From Actinomadura sp. NBRC 104412 (GTDB taxonomy: Bacteria > Actinomycetota > Actinomycetes > Streptosporangiales > Streptosporangiaceae), in contig NZ_BSTM01000039.1 of assembly GCF_030269515.1 (NCBI RefSeq), forward strand, positions 1 to 60,122: DNA of 60,122 nt, in the 5' to 3' direction. The stretch's first letter is position 1; every line of letters begins with the position of its first letter. A program made the position numbers and the translations under genes. This document shows positions 40,197-49,070 of the stretch, one piece after another. The notes below the pieces were generated by a model. It worked only from the letters and a program-made list of their open reading frames with translations, had not been told where the DNA came from and made no database searches.

Positions 40197-41276
40197 ATGG
40201 GTTCGGTGCGCGTCGCCATCGTCGGTGTGGGCAACTGCGCCGCGTCGCTCGTCCAGGGCGTCGAGTACTACAAGGATGCCGACCCCGAGACGCGCGTCCC
40301 GGGTCTGATGCACGTCCAGTTCGGCGACTACCACGTCGGTGACGTGGAGTTCGTCGCGGCGTTCGACGTGGACGCGAAGAAGGTCGGCATGGACCTGTCC
40401 GAGGCCATCGGCGCGAGCGAGAACAACACGATCAAGATCTGTGACGTCCCGCCGACCGGCGTGACCGTCCAGCGCGGCCACACCTTCGACGGCCTCGGCC
40501 AGTACTACCGCGAGATCATCGAGGAGTCCGCCGCCGAGCCGGTCGACGTGGTACAGGCGCTGCGGGACGCGGAGGCCGACGTCCTGGTGTCGTACCTGCC
40601 GGTGGGCTCGGAGGAGGCCGACCGCTTCTACGCCCAGTGCGCCATCGACGCGGGCGTGGCGTTCGTCAACGCGCTGCCGGTGTTCATCGCCTCCGACCCC
40701 GAGTGGGCCGAGAAGTTCACCCAGGCGGGGGTCCCGATCGTCGGGGACGACATCAAGTCCCAGGTCGGCGCGACCATCACGCACCGGGTGATGGCCCGGC
40801 TGTTCGAGGACCGAGGCGTCGAGCTGCTGCGCACGTACCAGCTCAACTTCGGCGGCAACATGGACTTCATGAACATGCTGGAGCGCCAGCGGCTCCAGTC
40901 CAAGAAGATCTCCAAGACGCAGTCGGTGACGTCCCAGATCCCGCACGAGATGGCCAAGGCCGACGTGCACATCGGCCCGTCCGACCACGTGCCGTGGCTG
41001 GACGACCGCAAGTGGGCCTACGTGCGGCTGGAGGGCCGGTCGTTCGGTGACACGCCGCTCAACCTGGAGTACAAGCTCGAGGTCTGGGACTCGCCGAACT
41101 CGGCCGGCGTCATCATCGACGCCGTCCGCGCCGCGAAGATCGCCAAGGACCGCGGCATCGGCGGCCCGATCCTGTCGGCCAGCTCCTACTTCATGAAGTC
41201 GCCGCCCGAGCAGTACAGCGACGACGACGCCCGCGAGGCCGTGGAGAAGTTCATCCGCGGCGAGGTCGCTCGCTGA
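40197..41276 (+). CDS. ino1: myo-Inositol-1-phosphate synthase
   Basis: A 359-residue enzyme that turns glucose 6-phosphate into inositol 1-phosphate using NAD, the first step to phosphatidylinositol and mycothiol. The NAD-binding start is VRVAIVGVGNCAASLVQGVE; the catalytic domain has VPIVGDDIKSQVGATITHRV, QLNFGGNMDFMNMLERQRLQ, SKKISKTQSV and IHIGPSDHVPWLDDRKWAYV-like sequence, all hallmark motifs. ATG 40197 is chosen because AGGAGAAGGAG lies just upstream; a frame 15 codons longer lacks this. It follows padR in a two-gene unit and ends at a strong terminator. Confidence 0.97.
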   Translation: MGSVRVAIVGVGNCAASLVQGVEYYKDADPETRVPGLMHVQFGDYHVGDVEFVAAFDVDAKKVGMDLSEAIGASENNTIKICDVPPTGVTVQRGHTFDGLGQYYREIIEESAAEPVDVVQALRDAEADVLVSYLPVGSEEADRFYAQCAIDAGVAFVNALPVFIASDPEWAEKFTQAGVPIVGDDIKSQVGATITHRVMARLFEDRGVELLRTYQLNFGGNMDFMNMLERQRLQSKKISKTQSVTSQIPHEMAKADVHIGPSDHVPWLDDRKWAYVRLEGRSFGDTPLNLEYKLEVWDSPNSAGVIIDAVRAAKIAKDRGIGGPILSASSYFMKSPPEQYSDDDAREAVEKFIRGEVAR

Positions 41277-41363
41277 GAGCCCTTCACAGGGCCTCGCACG
41301 GCCTCAGCAGGGCCTTAACAGAGGCTCACCGGGGCCTCAGCAGGCTTCGGATGGCGGCGTGTC

Positions 41364-41400
41364 AGGCGCCCCGGCGATGGACTCCATCGCCGGGGCGCCT
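41364..41400 (+). terminator. Strong hairpin terminator after ino1
   Basis: AGGCGCCCCGGCGATGG (41364-41380) and CCATCGCCGGGGCGCCT (41384-41400) are perfect 17-base arms with a 3-base loop, ending in T. It lies 88 bp after the ino1 stop. The stretch before it carries several imperfect repeats of AGGGCCT/CGGCCTCAGC. Confidence 0.8.
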
Positions 41401-41537
41401 TGCCGTCTCCGGAGAAACCTCAAAGGAAAACACCGATGTGGGACATTTTTGTCACGCTCTGGCTCTAACCTGGCACCCAAAGTGATGATGCGGACGGGTG
41501 ATGACGGGGACGGTACGGGCCCGAGCGGAGGACGGTC

Positions 41538-43328
41538 ATGGCACGCGGAACGCTCAAGGCGACGGCGGTGTGCGCCGGGTTCGGCCTCGGGCTCGGCCTC
41601 GCCGGCTGCGGCGGCTCGGGTGACCCTGTCGGGATCCCCACCGGTCCGCCCAAGCCGGGGGGGACGCTGCGGATCGTCGGCTCCTCCGACGTCGAGCATC
41701 TCGACACCGCGAGCGCCAACAGCGTCGGCGCGTACGGCCTCACCCGGACGTTCGCGCGCACCCTCTTCGGCAACAAGGCGTCCAACAACTTCTCCGAGAC
41801 CATCCCGCTGCGTCCCGACCTCGCCGCCGAACTCCCCACCCGCGAGAACGGCGGCATCAGCAGGGACCACCGCACGTACACCATCAAGCTGCGTCGAGGC
41901 GTCCTGTGGAACACCAAGCCGCCCCGTCCCGTGGTGGCGGCCGACTTCGTGCGCGGATTCAAGCGCCTGTGCAATCCGGCGTCCCCGTCCGGCGGCAAGG
42001 TCTACTACACCTCCACCATCAAGGGGATGGCCGCCTACTGCGACGGCTTCGCCAACGTCGACGCCAAGAGCGCCAAGGCCATCGCCGCCTACCAGAACGG
42101 CCACCACATCGAGGGCATCTCCGCCAGGGGCGACCACACGCTGAGGTTCCGGCTGAAGGAACCCGCCAGCGACTTCCTCAACCTCATCTCGCTACAGTTC
42201 GCCGCCCCCGCGCCCAGGGAGTACGACCGGTACGTCCCCGACAGCGCCGAGTTCCGGCAGCACACCATCTCCAACGGCCCGTACCAGATCACCGAGTACC
42301 GGCCGGGCGGCTCGTACGTGCTGAGCCGCAACCCGGTGTGGCGCCGCGACACCGACCCGCTGCGGGCCGGCCATGTGGACAGGATCCAGATCACCCTGGG
42401 CCAGGACTCGCCCCAGGCCGTCCAGCAGCAACTGGAGACCGGCACCGCCGACCTGTCCTGGGACCAGCCCGTGCCCACCTCCGCCATGCCGCGCCTGCGC
42501 CGCGACCGCGACCCGCGCTTCGCCATCCGGCGAACCCCGTCCAACAGCCCGTACCTGGTCTTCAACATCCGCAGTCCCAACAACGGCGGCGCGCTCGGCA
42601 AACGCGCCGTCCGCCAGGCCCTCCAGTACGCGGTCGACCGCACCGCCCTCATCAAGCTCGTCGGCGGCCCGGAGGTCGCCCAGCCGCTGCACACCGTGAT
42701 CCCGCCGGGCAACTCCGGGTACGCGCCGTCCACCAGGTACGCCACCCCGGGCGAGGCCGGTGACCCGGCCCGCTGCCGGAGGCTCCTCGCCGAGGCCGGG
42801 TATCCGAACGGGCTGAAGCTGAGGTTCCCGTACCGCACCAACAGCGTGCACAAGCTGATCGCCGAGTCCCTCAAGGCGAACCTCAGGGCGTGCGGCGTCG
42901 AGGCCGAACTGTCCGCCGACTCGGGCGGCACCTTCTACGGCAAGACGATCTCCACCCCGTCGCGGGCCCTCCAAGGCGCCTGGGACATCGCCGCTCCCGG
43001 CTGGACCCCCGACTGGTACGGCAACAACGGCCGTTCGATCATCCAGCCGCTGTTCGACGGCCGCACCTACGGACCCGGCTCCACCAATTACGGCGGCTAC
43101 GACAACGCCGAGGTCAACGGGCTCATCGACGCGGCGCTCACCGCTCGCGACGCCGAACGCGCCGGGGGCTTCTGGCGCCTGACCGACCAGAAGATCATGG
43201 AGGACGCCGCCATCGTCCCCCTGCTCGCCCGCGCCGTGCCCCTCTTCCACAGCAGCCGCGTGGGCAATGCCTTCTTCCTCCCCGCCGCCGCGGGCTACGA
43301 CTACACGATGCTGTACCTGTCCCGCTAG
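41538..43328 (+). CDS. ABC-transporter substrate-binding lipoprotein (SBP_bac_5)
   Basis: A 596-residue peptide-type binding protein. Its signal ends in the lipobox GLGLGLAGCGGSG, so the mature protein is lipid-anchored outside the membrane at Cys near residue 23. The SBP family 5 signature follows: GGTLRIVGSSDVEHLDTASA, TYTIKLRRGVLWNTKPPRPV, GPYQITEYRPGGSYVLSRNP, and late PNGLKLRFPYRTNSVHKLIA. Such proteins capture peptides, opines or nickel for uptake. No permease or ATPase genes are adjacent, so it works with a transporter encoded elsewhere or acts as an orphan. Confidence 0.9.
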   Translation: MARGTLKATAVCAGFGLGLGLAGCGGSGDPVGIPTGPPKPGGTLRIVGSSDVEHLDTASANSVGAYGLTRTFARTLFGNKASNNFSETIPLRPDLAAELPTRENGGISRDHRTYTIKLRRGVLWNTKPPRPVVAADFVRGFKRLCNPASPSGGKVYYTSTIKGMAAYCDGFANVDAKSAKAIAAYQNGHHIEGISARGDHTLRFRLKEPASDFLNLISLQFAAPAPREYDRYVPDSAEFRQHTISNGPYQITEYRPGGSYVLSRNPVWRRDTDPLRAGHVDRIQITLGQDSPQAVQQQLETGTADLSWDQPVPTSAMPRLRRDRDPRFAIRRTPSNSPYLVFNIRSPNNGGALGKRAVRQALQYAVDRTALIKLVGGPEVAQPLHTVIPPGNSGYAPSTRYATPGEAGDPARCRRLLAEAGYPNGLKLRFPYRTNSVHKLIAESLKANLRACGVEAELSADSGGTFYGKTISTPSRALQGAWDIAAPGWTPDWYGNNGRSIIQPLFDGRTYGPGSTNYGGYDNAEVNGLIDAALTARDAERAGGFWRLTDQKIMEDAAIVPLLARAVPLFHSSRVGNAFFLPAAAGYDYTMLYLSR

Positions 43329-43411
43329 AACCCGCCCCTTTGCGCCGCGTGATACGGGTTCGGGACGGGTTCTGACGGTGGGCGTGCCGGGCGCGGACGT
43401 AGGGTGAGGCC

Positions 43412-44680
43412 GTGCTGAGGGAGATTCTTCGCGGGCGCGACTTCCGCCGGCTGTACGCCACGCGGCTCACGTCGCAGCTCACGGACGGGGTCTTCCAGGT
43501 CGCCCTGGCGGGTTACGTGTTCTTCTCCCCGGAGCGGCAGACCTCGGCGGGGAAGGCGGCCGCGGCGTTCGCGGTGACGCTGCTGCCGTACTCGGTGCTG
43601 GGACCGTTCGCGGGGGTCCTCATCGACCGGTGGCAGCGCCGGCAGATATTGGTGTGGACGCCGGTGACCCGGGCCGTGCTGGTCGCGCTGATCGCGGCGC
43701 TGGTGGCGGCGGGCGAGGACGGTGTCGTGTTCTTCGCCGGCGTGCTGGTGGTGCTCGGCGTCAACCGGTTCTTCCTCGCGTCGCTGTCGGCGGGCCTCCC
43801 GCATGTGGTTCGGCGCGAGCATCTGGTGACGGCGAACGCGTTCTCGGTGACCTCGGGCACGGTCATCGCGTTCGTCGGCGCGGGCCTCGGTTACCTGCTC
43901 CGGGACGTCTCCGGGGCGGGCGACCGGGGGACGGCGCTCATCCTTCTCGTGGCGGCCGGGCTGTACCTGCTCGCGGGCCTGGTCGCGACGCTGCTTCCGC
44001 GACGGGTGCTCGGCCCGCAGCTCGACGAGGCGCCCGTGCAGACGCGGGAGGCGCTGGGGAACGTCCTGCACGGCCTGGTGGACGGCGGCCGGCATATCGT
44101 GCGGCGCCGGCCGGCCGCGCTGGCGCTCGCCGCGATCTCCTTCCACCGGTTCCTGTACGGCATCGTCCTGATCACGACGTTGCTGCTGTGCCGGAACCAT
44201 TTCAACTCCGATCCCGAGAACGGGCTGGCGACGTTCGCGCTGATGCTGGGCGTGTCCGGCGCGGGCTTCTTCGCGGCGGCGCTGGTGACGCCGATCGTGG
44301 TGCGCCGGATCAGCAAGCAGGCGTGGATCGCGTGGCTGCTGGGCGGCGGCGCGGTGTCGCTGCTCGTGCTCGGCACACCGTTCGCGGAGGCGCCCTGGGC
44401 GGCCGGTGCGTTCGCGCTCGGAGTGGTGTCCCAAGGAGTGAAATTGTGCGTCGACACGATCCTGCAAGAGACGATCGATGACGCGTACCGCGGCCGGGTT
44501 TTCGCGGTGTACGACATGCTTTTCAACGCGACGTTCGCTGCGGGTGCGGCAGTGGCGGCGGGGTGGCTGCCGGTGGACGGCGTCTCGTACCCGACGCTGG
44601 GCGCCGTCGTCGTTGCGTACGGGATCGGCGCCCTGATTTATCGGGGCCTGACGTCACGCGCCGCCACCACCGTTGCGTAG
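43412..44680 (+). CDS. MFS transporter
   Basis: A 422-residue membrane protein with twelve predicted helices. It starts at GTG 43412 with LREILRGRDFRRLYATRLTS, has the MFS loop GVLIDRWQRRQILVWTPVTR between helices 2 and 3, a long central loop (RRVLGPQLDEAPVQTREALG), and a second half with VVVRRISKQAWIAWLL-like sequence. It resembles MFS exporters of drugs or siderophores rather than sugar importers. It is convergent with bioA, with only 31 bp between them holding a small hairpin. Confidence 0.88.
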   Translation: MLREILRGRDFRRLYATRLTSQLTDGVFQVALAGYVFFSPERQTSAGKAAAAFAVTLLPYSVLGPFAGVLIDRWQRRQILVWTPVTRAVLVALIAALVAAGEDGVVFFAGVLVVLGVNRFFLASLSAGLPHVVRREHLVTANAFSVTSGTVIAFVGAGLGYLLRDVSGAGDRGTALILLVAAGLYLLAGLVATLLPRRVLGPQLDEAPVQTREALGNVLHGLVDGGRHIVRRRPAALALAAISFHRFLYGIVLITTLLLCRNHFNSDPENGLATFALMLGVSGAGFFAAALVTPIVVRRISKQAWIAWLLGGGAVSLLVLGTPFAEAPWAAGAFALGVVSQGVKLCVDTILQETIDDAYRGRVFAVYDMLFNATFAAGAAVAAGWLPVDGVSYPTLGAVVVAYGIGALIYRGLTSRAATTVA

Positions 44681-44686
44681 CCGGTT

Positions 44687-44705
44687 CCCCGGATTTTTTC
44701 CGGGG
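44687..44705. terminator. Small hairpin between convergent MFS and bioA genes
   Basis: CCCCGGA (44687-44693) and TCCGGGG (44699-44705) pair around a TTTTT loop. The position between two convergent stops suggests a shared terminator, though the T run is in the loop rather than after the stem. Confidence 0.5.
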
Positions 44706-44711
44706 ATGCGC

Positions 44712-46001
44712 TCAGAGGGACTCGGCGATGGCGTACATCGCGTCGACGATGTGCTCGGTCTCGTCCTCCGTGCAGACGTACGGCGGCATCGTGTACACCA
44801 GCCGCCCGAACGGACGCAGCCACACGCCGTGATCCATCGCGATTTTCTGCGCGTTGGCGACATCGACAGGATCGCGTGTTTCGATCACGCCGATGGCGCC
44901 CAGGACGCGGGCGTCGGCCACGCCGGGAAGGTCCTTCGCCGGCTCCAGCCCGGCGGTCAGGATCGCCTCGATCGTGTCGACCTCGTCCCGCCAGTCCCGG
45001 GACAGCAGCAGGTCGATCGACGCGCTCGCGACGGACGCGGCGAGCGGGTTGGCCATGTACGTGGGGCCGTGCATGAGCGCGCCCGCCTCGCCGGTGGAGA
45101 TCCCATGCGCCACGCGGTCGGTGCAGAGCGTCGCGGCCATCGTCATGTACCCGCCCGTGAGCGCCTTGCCGAGGCACATGATGTCCGGCGCGACCTCGGC
45201 GTGGTCGCAGCCCCACAGCTCACCGGTGCGGCCGAAGCCGGTGGCGATCTCGTCCAGGATCAGCAGCAGCCCGTGCTCGTCCGCGAGGTCGCGGAGCGCG
45301 CGCAGATATTCGGGCGCGTAGAAGCGCATGCCGCCCGCGCCCTGGACGATCGGCTCGACGATGATCCCGGCGAGTTCATGCGCGTGCGCGGCGGCCAGCT
45401 CGCTCAGCTCCGCGAGGTACGTCTCGTCCGGCTCGGCGGAGTAGCCGAGCGGCGGCGCGGGCGCGAAGACGTGCCGCGCGAGGACGTCGGCGAACAGATG
45501 GTGCATGCCGTTCACCGGGTCGCACACGGCCATGTCGCCGAAGGTGTCGCCGTGGTAGCCGCCGCGCACCGTCAGCAACCGGTGCCGTTCGGGCCGTCCC
45601 CGCGACCGCCAGTACTGCAACGCCATCTTGATCGCGACCTCGACCGACACCGAGCCGGAGTCGGCGAAGAACACCTTGGTCAGCGGTTCGGGGGTGAGCT
45701 CGACGAGCCGTTCGGCCAGCCGCACGGCGGGCGGGTGCGTCAGCCCGCCGAACATCACGTGCGCCATCCTGCCGAGCTGCCCGGTCACGGCGGCGTTCAG
45801 CGCGGGGTGGTTGTAGCCGTGCACGGCCGCCCACCACGACGACATCCCGTCGATCAGCTCCGTACCGTCCGCCAGGGTGATCCGCACCCCGGACGCCGAC
45901 ACCACCGGGAACACGGGCGCGGTCGCGGGCATCGGCCCGTACGGATGCCAAATGTGATCGCGATCGAAGGCGAGCAGCCGCTCGATCTCCAAAGGGCTCA
46001 T
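44712..46001 (-). CDS. bioA: Adenosylmethionine-8-amino-7-oxononanoate aminotransferase
   Basis: A 429-residue class III PLP aminotransferase of biotin synthesis; it makes 7,8-diaminopelargonate using SAM as amino donor. Motifs include LLAFDRDHIWHPYGPMPATA (the HPY signature of BioA), LIDGMSSWWAAVHGYNHPAL, ADSGSVSVEVAIKMALQYW, LLILDEIATGFGRTG with the PLP aspartate, and CLGKALTGGYMTMAATL with the Schiff-base lysine. ATG 46001 fits family starts; a GTG at 46028 would overlap the cca stop by four bases (GTGA) and is an alternative that would couple translation. No other bio genes lie nearby. Confidence 0.95.
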   Translation of the reverse strand: MSPLEIERLLAFDRDHIWHPYGPMPATAPVFPVVSASGVRITLADGTELIDGMSSWWAAVHGYNHPALNAAVTGQLGRMAHVMFGGLTHPPAVRLAERLVELTPEPLTKVFFADSGSVSVEVAIKMALQYWRSRGRPERHRLLTVRGGYHGDTFGDMAVCDPVNGMHHLFADVLARHVFAPAPPLGYSAEPDETYLAELSELAAAHAHELAGIIVEPIVQGAGGMRFYAPEYLRALRDLADEHGLLLILDEIATGFGRTGELWGCDHAEVAPDIMCLGKALTGGYMTMAATLCTDRVAHGISTGEAGALMHGPTYMANPLAASVASASIDLLLSRDWRDEVDTIEAILTAGLEPAKDLPGVADARVLGAIGVIETRDPVDVANAQKIAMDHGVWLRPFGRLVYTMPPYVCTEDETEHIVDAMYAIAESL

Positions 46002-46024
46002 CCGCCCGAGCCTGAGCTCCACGA

Positions 46025-47566
46025 TCACGTGCCCCGGCCGTCGTCGGGGGTCGCCGCGTCCTTGTCCTCCGCGGAAGCGTCGTTCGCGGAGTCCGACGGA
46101 GGGCCGGAAGGAAGCAGGCCCTCCTCGGCGGCCCAGCGGCGCAGTTCCTCGGCGGCGGCCTCCTTGCCGATGGGGCCCCGGTCCAGGCGCAGATCCAGCA
46201 GGAAACGGTAGGCCCTGCCGACCGTCGGGCCCGGCTTGATGCCGAGGATCTCCTGGATCTCGTTGCCGTCGATCTCGGGACGGATCGCGGCCAGCTCCTC
46301 CTCCTCGGCCAGCCGCTCGATCCGCGCCTCCAGGTCGTCGTACGAGCGGCGCAGCCGTTCGGCCTTCCGCCTGTTGCGGGTGGTGCAGTCGGCACGGGTC
46401 AGCTTGTGCAGGCGGGGCAGCAGCGGGCCCGCGTCCCGCACGTACCGGCGCACGGCGGAGTCCGTCCACTCGCCGGTGCCGTAGCCGTGGAAACGCAGGT
46501 GCAGCTCGACGAGCCGGGACACGTCGGAGACGACGTCCTTCGGGTAGCGCAACTCGGTGAGCCGCTTGCGCGCCATCTTCGCGCCGACCACCTCGTGGTG
46601 GTGGAACGACACCCGGCCGCCCGGCTCGAACCGGCGGGTCTTGGGCTTGCCGATGTCGTGCAGCAGCGCGGCCAGCCGCAGCACCAGATCGGGCCCCTCT
46701 TCCTCCTGCGCGATCGACTGCTCCAGGACGATCAGCGAGTGCTCGTAGACGTCCTTGTGCCGGTGATGCTCGTCGATCTCCAGCCGCAACTTGGGCAGCT
46801 CCGGCAGCACGTGGTCGGCCAGCCGGGTGTCGACGAGCAGCGTCAGGCCCTTGCGCGGGTGCTCGCCGCAGATCAGCTTGGACAGCTCGTCCCGGATCCG
46901 CTCGGCGGACACGATCTCGATCCGCTCCGCCATGTCCGTCATCGCGCTCACCACGTCGGGCGCGACGGTGAACCCGAGCTGGGACGCGAACCGGGCGGCG
47001 CGCAGCATCCGCAGCGGGTCGTCGCCGAAGGAGTCCTCGGGGCGGCCGGGGGTCCGCAGCACCTTCTTCCGGAGGTCGGAGAGCCCGCCGAACGGGTCGA
47101 CGAACTCGTGCCCGGGAAGCCGTGCCGCCATCGCGTTCACGGCGAAGTCACGGCGCCGCAGATCCTCGTGGAGGGACGTGCCGTACTTCACCTGCGGCTT
47201 GCGCGAGCGCGGGTCGTAGGACTCGCTGCGGTAGGTGGTGATCTCCAACTGGTGCCCGCCCTTGCGCAGCCCGACCGTGCCGAACTCGATCCCGATCGTC
47301 CACAGGGCGTCGGCCCAGCCGTCGACGATCCGCAGGACCTTGTCGGGCGGCGCGTCGGTGGCCAGGTCGACGTCCGTGCCGGGACGGCGCAGCAGCGCGT
47401 CCCTGACCGGCCCGCCGACCAGCGCGAGCTCATGCCCCGCGGCCTCGAACCTGGCGCCGAGCTCGTCCGCGACCGGGGCGATCCCGCGCAGCAGGTCGGC
47501 GAGCGCGACGCGCTGTGCGGGGGACGGCTGCGACTGGGGCTGAGTGTTGCGATGAGGCACGGCCAT
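46025..47566 (-). CDS. cca: CCA tRNA nucleotidyltransferase
   Basis: A 513-residue class II nucleotidyltransferase that adds the CCA end to tRNA. The catalytic GG..DxD is LALVGGPVRDALLRRPGTDV then DLATDAPP; RRRDFAVNAMAARLPGHEFV and FGDDPLRMLRAARFASQLGF follow. Residues 285-400 are an HD phosphohydrolase domain (RLAALLHDIGKPKTRRF), and the tail is acidic and disordered. The gene is the actinobacterial pcnA-type protein (compare Rv3907c) that normally opens the cca-Rv3909-murJ-sigM-trxB neighbourhood; the Nudix gene (Rv3908-like) usually next to it is not visible here. Downstream bioA follows within 23 bp. Confidence 0.95.
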   Translation of the reverse strand: MAVPHRNTQPQSQPSPAQRVALADLLRGIAPVADELGARFEAAGHELALVGGPVRDALLRRPGTDVDLATDAPPDKVLRIVDGWADALWTIGIEFGTVGLRKGGHQLEITTYRSESYDPRSRKPQVKYGTSLHEDLRRRDFAVNAMAARLPGHEFVDPFGGLSDLRKKVLRTPGRPEDSFGDDPLRMLRAARFASQLGFTVAPDVVSAMTDMAERIEIVSAERIRDELSKLICGEHPRKGLTLLVDTRLADHVLPELPKLRLEIDEHHRHKDVYEHSLIVLEQSIAQEEEGPDLVLRLAALLHDIGKPKTRRFEPGGRVSFHHHEVVGAKMARKRLTELRYPKDVVSDVSRLVELHLRFHGYGTGEWTDSAVRRYVRDAGPLLPRLHKLTRADCTTRNRRKAERLRRSYDDLEARIERLAEEEELAAIRPEIDGNEIQEILGIKPGPTVGRAYRFLLDLRLDRGPIGKEAAAEELRRWAAEEGLLPSGPPSDSANDASAEDKDAATPDDGRGT

Positions 47567-48055
47567 CCAGCGTATTTCCTCGTTAAGCGGCTGACAAAAG
47601 GGTTACGAGGGGCGGCGGAGCGGGATCCTCCGGCCACTCGGGCAGACCCGCGCACCCGGCTCCGTGGAAGGGTGAGCGAGCCCTTCCCACGGCGCCATCC
47701 CCGGGGTTACGTTCTGGGCACCCGGATGGGCTCCCGCGCGATCGGACCGGCCCGCGCTCTCGTAAGACGGTCAACGGTAGCGGGGAACACGGCGGCGCGC
47801 TTCACCGCGTCTCCAGTGCGCGGAGAACGTCTCCGGCGGCGGAGGAGCGGGAGGTGCGGGAGGGATGAAGCCAGGCTCCGAGGGTATGTGGGGATCCCTG
47901 TGGCCGGCACGACGGCACGACGGCATGACGGCCCATCGGGCGCACCGGTACATCGGCACGGCACGAGGACGCGCTCCGGAAGGGCATCCGGGGCGCGCCG
48001 GGGAGTGACCTGAACCGGAGTGTGCGGGGAGGATCCCCGCGGGACGGAGCTGAAG
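47567..48055. other. Intergenic region with short tandem repeats
   Basis: No gene is supported. It is the divergent promoter region between cca and the YbaK-like gene. At 47906-47929 an 8-base unit GGCACGAC is repeated three times with one change. Long minus-strand frames across it are GC shadows. A Nudix gene would be expected about here by synteny but no trace of a Nudix box is seen. Confidence 0.5.
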
Positions 48056-48691
48056 ATGAAGGACGCACTCACGATCCATCGCGCGCTCCTGGAACGCGAG
48101 ATCCAGCACGAGATCGTCAGGCTGCCCATCGCGATCTCCCGTTCCGGCGAGCTGCCGGGGGCCCTCGGCCTGCCCCCGGAGCGGTGCCTGGCCACCCGGG
48201 TCTTCGCCTGCAACGACGTGTACCGGAGCCGGCGCTTCCTCACCGCGGCGATCGTCCCGGCGGGAAGCGAGCCGTCGGCGGAGGCGGCGCGGCTGGCGGT
48301 GTCGGCGCGGCTGATCCGTCCCGCCCGCGCCGACCTGATCAACACGGTGACGGAGTACGCGGCGGACCTGGTGTGCCCGCTGCTGCTTCCGGAGAGCGTG
48401 CGGGTGCTGATCGACCGGACGCTCGTGGAGAGCCTTCCTGTGGACGATGTCGTCTACACCGCCACCGGCGAGCCCTCGACGGCACTGGGGATCCGCGCGC
48501 TCGATCTGTTCGCGCTGAGCCGCGCCGAACCCGTCCACCTGTGCGACTGGTCCGCGCCCCGCGCCTCGGCCGTGCCGCTGGCCTACATGCCTTCCCTGCC
48601 CTCCGGAACGCCCGCGCCCTCCTCCGGACGGAGCCGTCCCGGCACGGCGCTGATCCCACCGGACGGACCCGCGCAATCATCGGAGAACTGA
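48056..48691 (+). CDS. YbaK/EbsC-like aminoacyl-tRNA deacylase domain protein
   Basis: A 211-residue protein starting MKDALTIHRALLEREIQHEI at ATG 48056, with GGAGC seven bases upstream. The order HRALLEREI..EIVRLP, LPPERCLATRVFACNDVYRS, RFLTAAIVPAG and RADLINTVTEYAADLVCPLL, LPESVRVLIDRTLVE matches the YbaK/ProX fold that clears wrongly charged tRNAs in trans. The C-terminal 40 residues are low-complexity (SLPSGTPAPSSGRSRPG). Which tRNA it edits is not evident. In related actinobacteria a gene of this type often sits beside cca; its position in the block where Rv3908 would be is notable. Confidence 0.77.
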   Translation: MKDALTIHRALLEREIQHEIVRLPIAISRSGELPGALGLPPERCLATRVFACNDVYRSRRFLTAAIVPAGSEPSAEAARLAVSARLIRPARADLINTVTEYAADLVCPLLLPESVRVLIDRTLVESLPVDDVVYTATGEPSTALGIRALDLFALSRAEPVHLCDWSAPRASAVPLAYMPSLPSGTPAPSSGRSRPGTALIPPDGPAQSSEN

Positions 48692-48721
48692 CGAACCACC
48701 AACTTTTTACGGAAACGTGAG

Positions 48722-48792
48722 ATGCCAGGCGGCAGGGTAGGGGGCATGCCCGGCGGCAGGGCACGACGGCACGCAGGCCGGCACGCAGGCCG
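48722..48792 (+). repeat. Short direct repeats upstream of the DUF6049 gene
   Basis: ATGCCAGGCGGCAGGGTA at 48722 recurs 24 bp later as ATGCCCGGCGGCAGGGCA, and GCACGCAGGCCG is repeated in tandem at 48769-48780 and 48781-48792. Nothing else is recognisable between the YbaK-like gene and 48927. Confidence 0.5.
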
Positions 48793-48926
48793 GCACATGG
48801 AGGAGGACACCGACGATCTGGGGGTGGCCCATGCAGGGGACGGATCGCCCGCGCGGCGGCCCGATCCTTCGTCGCGGATGGGCGGTCCGGCCTGAGTCCG
48901 GCGGCGCCGGGACTACCATCAAGCCC

Positions 48927-49070
48927 GTGATTCCGACGTGGGCGAAGCCCGGGGTGTCCGGGGGGCCGCGCCCGGCACCGACCCGGGGAGCCGACGCCCG
49001 CCGTCCTCGGGCGGCCGTACCGGAACCGGCGGACGACCCGGTGGACCGCTTCCCGGTGGGCAGCGCGTGA
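48927..49070 (+). CDS. Possible small leaderless ORF coupled to the DUF6049 gene
   Basis: A 47-residue frame from GTG 48927 (MIPTWAKPGVSGGPRPAPTR...DPVDRFPVGSA) has very GC-rich third positions, better than the competing frame over the same bases. TACCAT at 48914-48919 lies eight bases before the GTG and could be a -10 box for a leaderless message. Its TGA overlaps the GTG of the DUF6049 gene (GTGA), a common coupling layout. The protein has no recognisable domain, and the case rests on composition only. Confidence 0.35.
   Translation: MIPTWAKPGVSGGPRPAPTRGADARRPRAAVPEPADDPVDRFPVGSA

Noticed and set aside
47566..48055. A lost Nudix (mutT4-like) gene
   Set aside because: No trace of the Nudix box G-x5-E-x7-REUXEE-x2-GU in any frame by eye.
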